A program made the position numbers and the translations under genes. The notes under the pieces were generated by a model, which saw nothing but the letters and a program-made list of their open reading frames with translations, had not been told where the DNA came from and made no database searches. Positions 1 through 7,628 of a DNA stretch of 64,000 nt are shown in pieces. Position 1 is the stretch's first letter, and every line of letters starts with the position of its first letter. This DNA comes from Nocardioidaceae bacterium (GTDB lineage Bacteria; Actinomycetota; Actinomycetes; Propionibacteriales; Nocardioidaceae), in NCBI GenBank assembly GCA_017744365.1, contig JAGIBL010000004.1, positions 1 to 64,000 on the forward strand, read 5' to 3'.

Positions 1-1
1 A

Positions 2-550
2 GCCCTGGGCCATCTCGCCCGCGGCGAGCAGATCCTCGACGCCCCGACCCGAGACATCACCCTCTACGTCCACCTCACCCACGACGGACTCGACAACGGC
101 GGCGTCGCCCGGGTCGAGAACCCGAACACCCTGGTCACCACCGACCAGGTCGCCCGCTGGTGCGGCGCCCCCGAGTCTCGGATCACCGTGAAGCCGGTCA
201 TCGACCTGAACAAGCCGCTGAGCACCAGCGCCTACGAGGCGACCGATGCGATCCGCGAGCACGTCATCCTCCGCGACCGCACCTGCGTCCACCCCTACTG
301 CACCAAGAACGCCCGCTGGGCCGACCTCGACCACATCATCGAATGGAACCTCGGCGGCAGAACCGACACCTGGAACCTCGCCCCACTGTGCCGATCCCAC
401 CACCGCAACAAGACCTTCAGTGCCTGGACCTACACCATGATCGAACCCGGCACCTACCTCTGGCGCAACCCCCACGGCCATACCTACCTCCGCGACGGCA
501 CCGGCACCCGCGACCTCACCCCACGCCCCGTCGACCCGCCGGGCGGCTGA
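2..550 (+). CDS. DUF222/13E12-family HNH endonuclease, C-terminal part (5' truncated)
   Basis: The reading frame is open from the window edge to TGA 548-550, about 182 residues, so the start lies outside the window. The C-terminal half is an HNH nuclease domain: a Cys pair (CVHPYC), then LDHIIEWNLGG with the DH core, then the closing N-L-x-P-L-C-x2-H-H. This architecture (DUF222 followed by HNH) is the actinobacterial 13E12/REP13E12-type family, usually present in several copies per genome and of uncertain biological role. All nuclease metal ligands seem present, so it is probably active or recently active. The upstream DUF222 part is only partly visible. Family call is sure, function is inferred. 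Confidence 0.85.
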   Translation, partial: ALGHLARGEQILDAPTRDITLYVHLTHDGLDNGGVARVENPNTLVTTDQVARWCGAPESRITVKPVIDLNKPLSTSAYEATDAIREHVILRDRTCVHPYCTKNARWADLDHIIEWNLGGRTDTWNLAPLCRSHHRNKTFSAWTYTMIEPGTYLWRNPHGHTYLRDGTGTRDLTPRPVDPPGG

Positions 551-621
551 TACCCGGTCCGGTCACATCGCACGGACCCCCGGGGTCATCCCTCCGACAA
601 CACCGTGAGAAGGGAAACCCC

Positions 622-1077
622 ATGAACGCACGCATGACGATGTCCGACCAGGTGATGCCCGGCGCCACCGCCGGCATTCAGCAGATCTACAAGGCGATGT
701 ACCGCGGCGGCGCCGACCACAACGTGCTCGAGCTCGTGCACCTGCGCGTCAGCCAGATCAACGGCTGCAGCGCCTGCGTCTTCGCGGGGAACGAGAGCGC
801 CCAGAAGGCGGGCGTCCCGGTCGACAAGCTGCTGCAGCTCGGGGCCTGGCGGGAGAGCGACCTCTTCGACGAGGGCGAGCGTGCCGCGCTCAACCTGGCC
901 GAGGTCGCCACCCGCTTGGCCGACAAGGGCGAGGCCGTCAGCGACGAGGACTTCGACGCCGCGGCCGACGTGTTCGACGAGGGTGCTCTGTCCGCGATCA
1001 TCCTGATGATCGGCGTGACCAACATGTTCAACCGGCTCAACGGCATCATCCGGGAGCAGGCCGGCAAGACCTGGTGA
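622..1077 (+). CDS. Carboxymuconolactone decarboxylase / AhpD-like family protein
   Basis: 151 residues starting at ATG 622 behind an AGAAGGGAAA ribosome site; a longer in-frame extension upstream lacks such a site and overlaps the HNH gene. Residues around 45-60 carry the AhpD-type redox motif in the context INGCSACV (C-x-x-C), preceded by the typical helix (ELVHLRVSQ). The family includes AhpD alkylhydroperoxidase adaptors and gamma-carboxymuconolactone decarboxylases; small single-domain CxxC members usually act as peroxidase-like antioxidants. No aromatic-catabolic genes are nearby, so an antioxidant role is more likely than decarboxylation. The protein has no signal peptide and is probably cytoplasmic. 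Confidence 0.88.
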   Translation: MNARMTMSDQVMPGATAGIQQIYKAMYRGGADHNVLELVHLRVSQINGCSACVFAGNESAQKAGVPVDKLLQLGAWRESDLFDEGERAALNLAEVATRLADKGEAVSDEDFDAAADVFDEGALSAIILMIGVTNMFNRLNGIIREQAGKTW

Positions 1078-1126
1078 CCCCACGACGGCAGCGCTTGCGC
1101 GTCTCCCCGGTGGGTACGTCGGTCAG

Positions 1127-2350
1127 GTGACCACGCGCACCGAGGAGCTCGCGCCGGCGCTGCACGTCGATGCCGGCCTGGCCGCGATCGAGCGCAGCCT
1201 GGACGTGCTGCTCAACCTCACTCCCGTCAACGGCGCCGAGGCGTGGGCGGACTTCGAGCGCAGCGACTTCGCAACGGCTCCCACCCTGCGGCTCAGGCCG
1301 CTCGCGATCGACCCGGACCTGGTCCGCCGCGACCTCTACGACCTGGAGGTCGAGGCGGTGATCGACCCCGCGCTGCACACGCTGTTCCGGTCCAAGCGCG
1401 ACGAGATCGCCCGCCAGGTCACCGCCCTGGAGGACCGGGACACCGCGCGCTTCGTGTACGAGACGCTGCAGCTCTACGGCGGTATCGCCCCGTCCTTGCT
1501 GACCTCCGCGCAGGAGCTGCTCGAGCGCATCCCCGAGCGGACGCCCCAGGCCGGGAGCGTCACGGCGGGGACCTTCGCCGAGGCGGCCCGCGCCGAGCTC
1601 GATCGCTACCGCGCCGTGCAGCCCGGCTTCCCGTCGTACGTGGAGGTGCGCGACGACGTCTCCGAGCTGATGGTCTCCTTCGGCCGGCTGCTCGTCCCGG
1701 AGGCCGCCGGCTTCCGCGCCGAGCGCGTCGAGCCGCTGTTGCACCACGAGGTCGGCACCCACGTGGTGACCTACCAGAACGGCGCCCGGCAGCCGCTGTC
1801 GCTGCTGAAGGTCGGCCTGCCCGGCTACGAGGAGACCCAGGAGGGACTCGCCGTGCTGGCCGAGTACCTGACCGGCGGGCTCGACCCCCGCCGTCTCCGG
1901 GTGCTCGCGGCACGGGTCGTCGCGGTGGCACGGATGCTCGACGGTGCGGGGTTCCTGGAGATCTTCGAGTCGCTCCGGGCCGAGCACCGGTTCCCGCCAC
2001 GAACGGCCTGGTCCATCGCGATCCGTGTCGTCGTCGGCGGCGGCTCGGTCAAGGACGCCATCTACCTGCGCGGGATCACCCGCATCCTCGCGGCGCTCGC
2101 GGAGGGCGTCGACCTCGACGTCCTCTTCGTGGGCAAGCTCGCCCTGGACCACGTCCCGCTGGCCCAGGACCTTCTCGACCGCGGGGTGCTCGACCCGCCG
2201 TGGGTCCGTCCACGCTGGCTGGACGTGCCCGGTGCTCGTGACCGCCTGGACCGACTGCGTGAGGGCGCCTCGGTCCTGGATCTGCTCGAAGGGGAGGGAA
2301 CGGATGAGGATCGCCTTCGTGGTCAACGAGGTGGCCACCGAGATCGATGA
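1127..2350 (+). CDS. QEGLA-motif (DUF1704/TIGR02421, MATCAP-like) zinc metallopeptidase
   Basis: 407 residues, GTG start. Residues 206-212 read HHEVGTH, giving an HExxxH zinc motif (His207, Glu208, His212), and the family signature QEGLA is at 238-242, its Glu a probable third ligand. This is the 'flavohemoglobin expression-modulating QEGLA motif' family. Eukaryotic relatives (KIAA0895/MATCAP) are carboxypeptidases that remove the C-terminal tyrosine of tubulin, so a carboxypeptidase-type activity is a reasonable inference. The last 16 codons overlap the start of the following ATP-grasp gene, so the two are translated together. The pairing of a peptidase with an amide-bond-forming ligase suggests addition and removal of an amino acid on a small molecule or protein; the substrate is unknown. 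Confidence 0.85.
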   Translation: MTTRTEELAPALHVDAGLAAIERSLDVLLNLTPVNGAEAWADFERSDFATAPTLRLRPLAIDPDLVRRDLYDLEVEAVIDPALHTLFRSKRDEIARQVTALEDRDTARFVYETLQLYGGIAPSLLTSAQELLERIPERTPQAGSVTAGTFAEAARAELDRYRAVQPGFPSYVEVRDDVSELMVSFGRLLVPEAAGFRAERVEPLLHHEVGTHVVTYQNGARQPLSLLKVGLPGYEETQEGLAVLAEYLTGGLDPRRLRVLAARVVAVARMLDGAGFLEIFESLRAEHRFPPRTAWSIAIRVVVGGGSVKDAIYLRGITRILAALAEGVDLDVLFVGKLALDHVPLAQDLLDRGVLDPPWVRPRWLDVPGARDRLDRLREGASVLDLLEGEGTDEDRLRGQRGGHRDR

Positions 2351-3290
2351 GTACACGACGACGCGCCTGGTGAGGTCCGCGGTCGAGCTCGGCCACGAGG
2401 CCTGGTACCTCGGCGTCGGGGACGCCGAGCTGGCCGGCGACGGCAAGCTGGTGGGGCGGGCGCGCCGCGTGGAGGCCGGAGACGGCTCGCTCGCCGATCT
2501 CCTCAAGGGCGTCCAGGAGCGCGACGACGAACGAATCTCCCTGGACGACCTCGATGCCGTGTTCCTGCGCAACGAGTCGCTCGTCGACCTGCAGGAGCGG
2601 CCGTGGGCGGGATCGATGGGCATGGTGCTCGGCCAGGTGCTCGGGGCGCGGGGCGTCACCGTCGTCAACGACCCGGTGGCGCTGGTGCGCGCGTCGAGCA
2701 AGCTCTACCTGGAGGAGTTCCCCGAGCGGATCCGTCCTCGCTCGCTGGTCACCCGAAACCCGGAGGCGATCGCGACGTTCGTCGCCGAGGTCGGGCACTC
2801 CGTCGTCAAGCCCCTGTACGGCGCCAAGGGCCGCAACGTGTTCGTCGTCGAGGACGCCGGTGAGGCCAACCTGGCGCAGATCACCGAAGCCGTGCTGCGG
2901 GACGGCTACGCGCTCGTTCAGCAGTTCGTCGACGGCGGCGAGGACGGCGACGCCCGGATCTTCCTGCTGGACGGGGAGATCCTCGAGCGGGCCGGCGCGC
3001 AGGCCGCGTTCCGGCGGGTGCCCGAGGGCAACGACCCCCGCGCCAACATCAGCAAGGGCGGACACCCGGTCCCGCTCGAGATCGGCGAGGCCGAGCGCGG
3101 CATCGTCGAGGCGATGCGCCGCAAGCTCGTGGCCGACGGCATGTTCTTCGTCGGCATCGACGTGATCGGCGACAAGGTGGTCGAGATCAACGCGGAGAGC
3201 GCCGGCGGGATGCAGGCCGTCGAGGCCCTCTACGACACCGACGTGGGCCCCACCGTCATCGAGGCGCTGGAACGCCGGGTCAGGTCCTGA
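2304..3290 (+). CDS. Glutathione-synthase-like ATP-grasp ligase
   Basis: 328 residues from ATG 2304, chosen because GGGGAGGGA sits just upstream; it overlaps the preceding QEGLA gene by 47 bp. The N-terminal third is a pre-ATP-grasp domain (MRIAFVVNE...FLRNESL). The ATP-grasp fold follows: VKPLYGAKGRNV (nucleotide-binding Lys and Gly loop), QQFVDGGEDGDAR, and the Mg-binding C-terminal segment GIDVIGDKVVEINAES. It resembles glutathione synthetase (GshB) and RimK-type carboxylate-amine ligases. Actinobacteria use mycothiol rather than glutathione and no gamma-glutamylcysteine ligase is nearby, so glutathione is an unlikely product. The link with the peptidase upstream points to an unknown peptide or amino-acid conjugate. 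Confidence 0.82.
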   Translation: MRIAFVVNEVATEIDEYTTTRLVRSAVELGHEAWYLGVGDAELAGDGKLVGRARRVEAGDGSLADLLKGVQERDDERISLDDLDAVFLRNESLVDLQERPWAGSMGMVLGQVLGARGVTVVNDPVALVRASSKLYLEEFPERIRPRSLVTRNPEAIATFVAEVGHSVVKPLYGAKGRNVFVVEDAGEANLAQITEAVLRDGYALVQQFVDGGEDGDARIFLLDGEILERAGAQAAFRRVPEGNDPRANISKGGHPVPLEIGEAERGIVEAMRRKLVADGMFFVGIDVIGDKVVEINAESAGGMQAVEALYDTDVGPTVIEALERRVRS

Positions 3291-5745
3291 TCCGCTCCCC
3301 GTCCGGGTCGACCAGCGGTCGCAGCGAGACCCGGACGGGGTGCAGGTCGCCCCCCACGTTCACCTCGTACGACGACGCCCGCACCCACGCCGGGTCCGTG
3401 ACACCGCCGTCCGGATCCCAGAGCAGCGCCAGCCCGACCGCGGCGCCGACGGTCGCACCCCAGGCGGCCGAGGTGACCAGCCCGGCGGGCCGCCCGTCGC
3501 GCAGGACCAGCTCACCACCCCAGAGCATCGGGTCGGCGTCCTCGAGGGCGAACGAGACCAGTCGACGGCGGGCCCCGGACGCGCGCGCCTTCTCGACCGC
3601 GGCACGGCCGAGGAAGTCGATGTCGGTGCCGAGCTTGCAGGCGAACAGCAGCCCGGCCTCGACCGGGTTCAGGTCCGGGTTGATGTCGCGCGGGAAGGCC
3701 CGGTACCCCTTCTCTAGCCGCAGCGAGTCGATCGCGTAGTACCCGCCCTGCACGATGCCGAGGTCCGCCCCGGCAGCCAGCAGGTCGTCGTACACGCCCG
3801 CCGCGAACTCGGCCGGCACGTACAGCTCCCAGCCCAGCTCGCCGACGTAGGTGATCCGGGTCGCCCGCACGGTCGCGTAGCCCAGCGAGATCTCCCGGCT
3901 GGTGCCGAACCCGAAGTCGTCGAGGTCCGCGGATGTCAGCCGGGACAGCAGCTCGCGCGACCGCGGACCCATGACGCCGAAGACGCCGTACGCGGAGGTC
4001 ACGTCCACCACGGTGGACGACGTCCCGGACGGCGCGTGCCGCCGCAGCAGGTCCTGGTCGCGCTCGGTGGTGGCGGCGCTGCTGACCAGGAAGAACTCGT
4101 CGGCGGCGAGCCGGGTGACGGTCACGTCGGACTCGTAGGTGCCGCGGCTGTTGAGCATGCCGGTGTAGACGGTGCGCCCGGGCTCGACGCCCACGTCCGC
4201 CGTGCAGAGCCACTGCAGCACCCGCTCGGCGTCCGGTCCGGTGACCAGGTACTTGGAGAACGAGGTCTGGTCGAAGACGGTGACGTGCTCGCGGGTGTTG
4301 CGGTGCTCGGCGGCCACCCAGGGCACCCACGCCGGCCGGCTCCACGAGTACGACGGCTCGGACGACGTCCCGGGTGGAGCGAAGTAGTTGGGCCTCTCCC
4401 AGCCCATCTTGCTGCCGAAGGAGGCGTTCGCCGCCTCCACCCGCGCGTGCACCGGCGAGCGCCGGAACGGCCGCGCGGTGCGCATCTCCCGGTTCGGCCA
4501 CGGGATCTCGTAGTGCAGCCCGAGCACCTCGCCGACGCGGTCGCGCAGCCAGCGGGTGTTGCCGTTGAAGCGCGCGAACCGGCGGATGTCCACGCCGGTC
4601 AGGTCCATCGGCGACTCGCCCCCGACGATCCACTCCGCCAGTGCGCGACCGGCCCCACCCGCGGATGCGATGCCGACCGAGTTGAACCCGGCGCCGACCC
4701 AGAAGTTCCGCAGTGCCGGCGCCGGCCCGAGCAGGAACTGGTTGTCCGGGGTGAAGCTCTCCGGCCCGTTGTAGAACTTGCGCACCCCGGTCTCGGCCAG
4801 CGCCGGGATGCGGTGGATGGCCGAGTCCATCAGCACCGAGAAGTGCTCCCAGTCCTCCTCGAGCAGCTGGAACTCGAACGGGTACGGGATCGCGTCGGGG
4901 GAGACCCACGGCTTGGCCTCGGGCTCGAAGCCGCCGACGACCAGCGCGCCGACCTCCTCCTTGAAGTACGTGTAGCCGTCGGGGTCGCGCAGGATCGGCA
5001 GGTCCCCGGAAGAGAAGCTCGTGATCTGCTCCATCGGCTCGGTGACCACGTAGAAGTGCTCGGCCGAGTGCAGCGGCACGGTGACCCCGGCCATCGCGCC
5101 GACCTGCGCGGCCCACTGCCCGGCGCAGTTGACCAGCACCTCGCACGCGACGTCGCCCTGGTCGGTGCTCACCGCGGTGACACGACCGTCCGTGACCCGG
5201 ATGCCGGTCACCCGCACCTTCTCGACGATCGTCGCGCCGCCGTGGCGGGCACCGCGAGCCAGCGCCTGGGTCAGGTCCGTCGGGTTGGCGCGCCCGTCCC
5301 CGGGCAGCCAGATCGCGCCGACCAGGTCGTCGGTGCGGATCGCCGGGTACCGCTCGCCGGCCTGGTCCGGGGTGAGCAGCTCGCACTCCAACCCGAAGGC
5401 GTCCGCACTCGCGGCGGTCCGGCGCAGCTGCGTCATCCGGTCCGGGGTGCGCGCGACCGTCAGCCCGCCGCAGCGCCGGTACCCGATTCCGGTCTCCTGC
5501 TCCAGCTGCTCGTACAGCTCGCTGGAGTACTGCACCAGCCGGGTGCCGCTCTCAGAGGCGCGCAGCTGCCCGACCAGCCCGGCCGCGTGCCAGGTGGTGC
5601 CCGAGGAGAGCCGGCCCTGCTCCAGCAGCAGCACGTCGGTCCAGCCCAGCCTGGTCAGGTGGTAGGCGACGCTGGTGCCGATCACCCCGCCGCCGACGAT
5701 GACGACCTGGGCCCGAGCCGGGAGGCCCTGAGTCGACTCAGCCAC
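3280..5745 (-). CDS. FAD-dependent dimethylglycine/sarcosine dehydrogenase-like enzyme fused to GcvT
   Basis: 821 residues. An N-terminal DAO-type FAD domain (about 12-380) starts with VIVGGGVIGTS and has SGTTWHAAG, the segment whose His carries covalent flavin in dimethylglycine and sarcosine dehydrogenases. A linker (FAO_M) follows, then aminomethyltransferase-like GCV_T (about 440-710) and GCV_T C-terminal domains. The family oxidises N-methyl amines and passes the one-carbon unit to tetrahydrofolate. The start overlaps the end of the phosphotransferase upstream by 8 bp, so they are coupled; the 3' end runs convergently 11 bp into the ATP-grasp gene. In this locus it probably acts on a methylated amine, though the exact substrate cannot be read from sequence. 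Confidence 0.85.
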   Translation of the reverse strand: MAESTQGLPARAQVVIVGGGVIGTSVAYHLTRLGWTDVLLLEQGRLSSGTTWHAAGLVGQLRASESGTRLVQYSSELYEQLEQETGIGYRRCGGLTVARTPDRMTQLRRTAASADAFGLECELLTPDQAGERYPAIRTDDLVGAIWLPGDGRANPTDLTQALARGARHGGATIVEKVRVTGIRVTDGRVTAVSTDQGDVACEVLVNCAGQWAAQVGAMAGVTVPLHSAEHFYVVTEPMEQITSFSSGDLPILRDPDGYTYFKEEVGALVVGGFEPEAKPWVSPDAIPYPFEFQLLEEDWEHFSVLMDSAIHRIPALAETGVRKFYNGPESFTPDNQFLLGPAPALRNFWVGAGFNSVGIASAGGAGRALAEWIVGGESPMDLTGVDIRRFARFNGNTRWLRDRVGEVLGLHYEIPWPNREMRTARPFRRSPVHARVEAANASFGSKMGWERPNYFAPPGTSSEPSYSWSRPAWVPWVAAEHRNTREHVTVFDQTSFSKYLVTGPDAERVLQWLCTADVGVEPGRTVYTGMLNSRGTYESDVTVTRLAADEFFLVSSAATTERDQDLLRRHAPSGTSSTVVDVTSAYGVFGVMGPRSRELLSRLTSADLDDFGFGTSREISLGYATVRATRITYVGELGWELYVPAEFAAGVYDDLLAAGADLGIVQGGYYAIDSLRLEKGYRAFPRDINPDLNPVEAGLLFACKLGTDIDFLGRAAVEKARASGARRRLVSFALEDADPMLWGGELVLRDGRPAGLVTSAAWGATVGAAVGLALLWDPDGGVTDPAWVRASSYEVNVGGDLHPVRVSLRPLVDPDGERIRT

Positions 5746-6664
5746 CGGCCACCTCCTCCAGCAGACGGGGGAACGACGGGTCTGCGAACGTCTTCTCGGC
5801 CTTCTCGAAGCGCTCCAGCCCCCAGGCCCAGAAGTCGAAGTCGAGCGGGCTGGTCGCGGCCTGGATGAACCCCCACAGCGACCAGCCGTAGCAGCTGCAC
5901 AGCGCCTGGAGCCGTACTCGGGCCAGGTCGGCCCTCGTCGGCGACCCGAAGTAGGCGGCCGTCCAGGCCTCGGTCATCTCCGGGGTGAAGCCGCACTCGG
6001 TGGCGGTGTTGCCGAGCTCGAAGCACGGGTCGTTGTTGCCCGAGTACTCGTAGTCGATGAGCCAGACCCGGGTGCCGTCGTCGATGAAGTTGGCCGCCAG
6101 CAGGTCGTTGTTGCACGGCACCGTGGGGCGCGGGTCGGTCGCGAGCGCGGCCTGGACGGCGACCCAGGCACCGGCATGGGCGTCGTACGTCGGAGGGAGC
6201 CGGAACCCGCGCTCGTTGATCGTCGCGAGGTAGCCCGCCTGCCGGGCGAACATGTCGAAGTCGTTGACGAACCGCGGCCCGGCATGGAGTCGCCGTACGG
6301 CGTCCGTGGCCCTGCTCATGACACCGGGATCCGCGAAGTCCGCGTCGACCAGCGCCCTGCCGTCGAGGTAGCCGATCACCAGCAGGTGCTCTGCGGGCAG
6401 GTACTCGATCACCGGCGCCCCCACCCCGGCCTCGGCCGCGGCCCGGGTGTTCGCGTGCTCGGCCTCCCGGTCGATGTCGAGCAGCCCCGGATCGGCGTGC
6501 GAGTAGCGCACCACCAGGTCGAGCGCAGGGTCTCCGTCGTTGGTCCGGATGCGCAGGTTGAGATTGGTCAGGCCGCCGGACAGCTCGCTGGCAGACCACG
6601 ACCGCCCCGCGAGGACAGCGAGGCGGTCGAGGTGCGGTGTGGTGTCCGTGGTTGCTCCTGTCAG
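5738..6664 (-). CDS. Choline/ethanolamine kinase-family phosphotransferase, start codon unusual
   Basis: The kinase fold shows Brenner-type catalytic CNNDLLAANF (Asp and Asn) and the metal-binding LIDYEYSG, as in choline kinase and aminoglycoside phosphotransferases. The first ordinary start codon is GTG 6514, but it would remove the conserved nucleotide-binding strand ELSGGLTNLNLRI, which is encoded in frame just upstream. Between the in-frame stop at 6691-6689 and 6514 there is no ATG, GTG or TTG. The coordinates given assume CTG 6664, which overlaps the TGA of the preceding gene in a CTGA arrangement; ACG codons nearby are alternatives. The gene overlaps the FAD/GcvT gene by 8 bp. A role in phosphorylating choline, ethanolamine or a related amine is inferred from family and locus. 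Confidence 0.72.
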   Translation of the reverse strand: MTGATTDTTPHLDRLAVLAGRSWSASELSGGLTNLNLRIRTNDGDPALDLVVRYSHADPGLLDIDREAEHANTRAAAEAGVGAPVIEYLPAEHLLVIGYLDGRALVDADFADPGVMSRATDAVRRLHAGPRFVNDFDMFARQAGYLATINERGFRLPPTYDAHAGAWVAVQAALATDPRPTVPCNNDLLAANFIDDGTRVWLIDYEYSGNNDPCFELGNTATECGFTPEMTEAWTAAYFGSPTRADLARVRLQALCSCYGWSLWGFIQAATSPLDFDFWAWGLERFEKAEKTFADPSFPRLLEEVAGG

Positions 6665-7467
6665 CCGGTGGTGCCGATGGCGATCGACCTACTGGTGCTG
6701 CCCTCGCTGAACTTGATGCAGTGACCCTTGCCATCGCCCCGGGTGCACGAGTCCAGGGGCAGAACGACATTGATGCCGAAGGACGGCTTCTTGCCTGCCG
6801 CGACCTGGACCCACCGCTGCATGGTCAGGTGCCGGACATCGTCCAGGTGGGTTCCGCGGTAGACAGCGTCGCCTCCGGAGTAGGACCGAATCAGGTCGCC
6901 ATGATCGCCGCACAGCGACGCGTGCCCTACGGTCGCGCTGGCGCCCACGACCGGCCACGGAGTCGACATCGTCACTCCGACCGTGGTGCAGCCCGAGCTC
7001 TGCGAGTCGATCGAGCGCGAGTCGTTGCGGTCGAACACGGAAGGGCCGGCGGAATGGATCCGGAAGGCTGACGGGCCGCCATCGCCGGTGCCCGTTCGAG
7101 ATGACGTCGTCACATCCACATCCAGGAGGTAGAAGTCGTAGGCGCGAATCTTCTCCATGACCTTGAACGTCGTGACTCGTGTCGTCGCGGTCCCGCGCGA
7201 CACTCGCCAATATCCGAACACCGAGGTACAGCCGGTCCTCCCGCCACAGAACGTGTAGATCACCGGTGGTCCGTAGTTCGTCCAGGACTTGGCGTACCTG
7301 GTCACGCCCACTGCCTGCACGTTCTGCGTGAAGGTCACGTCGGCTTCCGCTGGAGGTGACTTGAAGGCGTCGGTGATCGCCACGACGCTGCCGGCGATCA
7401 GAATCGCAAGAACGCTGACGAGGACGACGTTGCGCCTGATGTGAAGTGTCTTCCGAAGGATGGCCAT
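6661..7467 (-). CDS. Secreted or membrane-anchored hypothetical protein
   Basis: 268 residues, not recognised. One hydrophobic segment (about residues 13-32) follows a basic N-terminus, so it is exported or anchored as a type II membrane protein; there is no lipobox. The exterior part holds several cysteines (FCGGRTGC, SGCTT, LCGDHG, DSCTRG, HCIKF), which suggests disulfides. The codons are less GC-biased than those of neighbours (for example AGG, AGT and TTG use), a sign of recent acquisition. It sits between the divergent permease gene and the kinase-like gene, whose expected start codon is missing where this gene ends. No function assigned. Confidence 0.65.
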   Translation of the reverse strand: MAILRKTLHIRRNVVLVSVLAILIAGSVVAITDAFKSPPAEADVTFTQNVQAVGVTRYAKSWTNYGPPVIYTFCGGRTGCTSVFGYWRVSRGTATTRVTTFKVMEKIRAYDFYLLDVDVTTSSRTGTGDGGPSAFRIHSAGPSVFDRNDSRSIDSQSSGCTTVGVTMSTPWPVVGASATVGHASLCGDHGDLIRSYSGGDAVYRGTHLDDVRHLTMQRWVQVAAGKKPSFGINVVLPLDSCTRGDGKGHCIKFSEGSTSRSIAIGTTG

Positions 7468-7628
7468 GATCGACGCTAGGTCGCTTTACGGTGCCGACGG
7501 GAAAATCGGGCGTCCCCACATCCACCTTTTTCCTCCGGTCGTAAAAGGTCTAAGGTCATGCCATTGACAGCATCATGTGACCCGCACCACACTGACCGCA
7601 AGTAGCCCCGTGCGGAAGAGGTACGTCC

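Noticed and set aside
2304-3290. True glutathione synthetase
   Set aside because: Actinobacteria generally use mycothiol, no gamma-glutamylcysteine ligase is adjacent, and the overlap with the QEGLA gene suggests another substrate.
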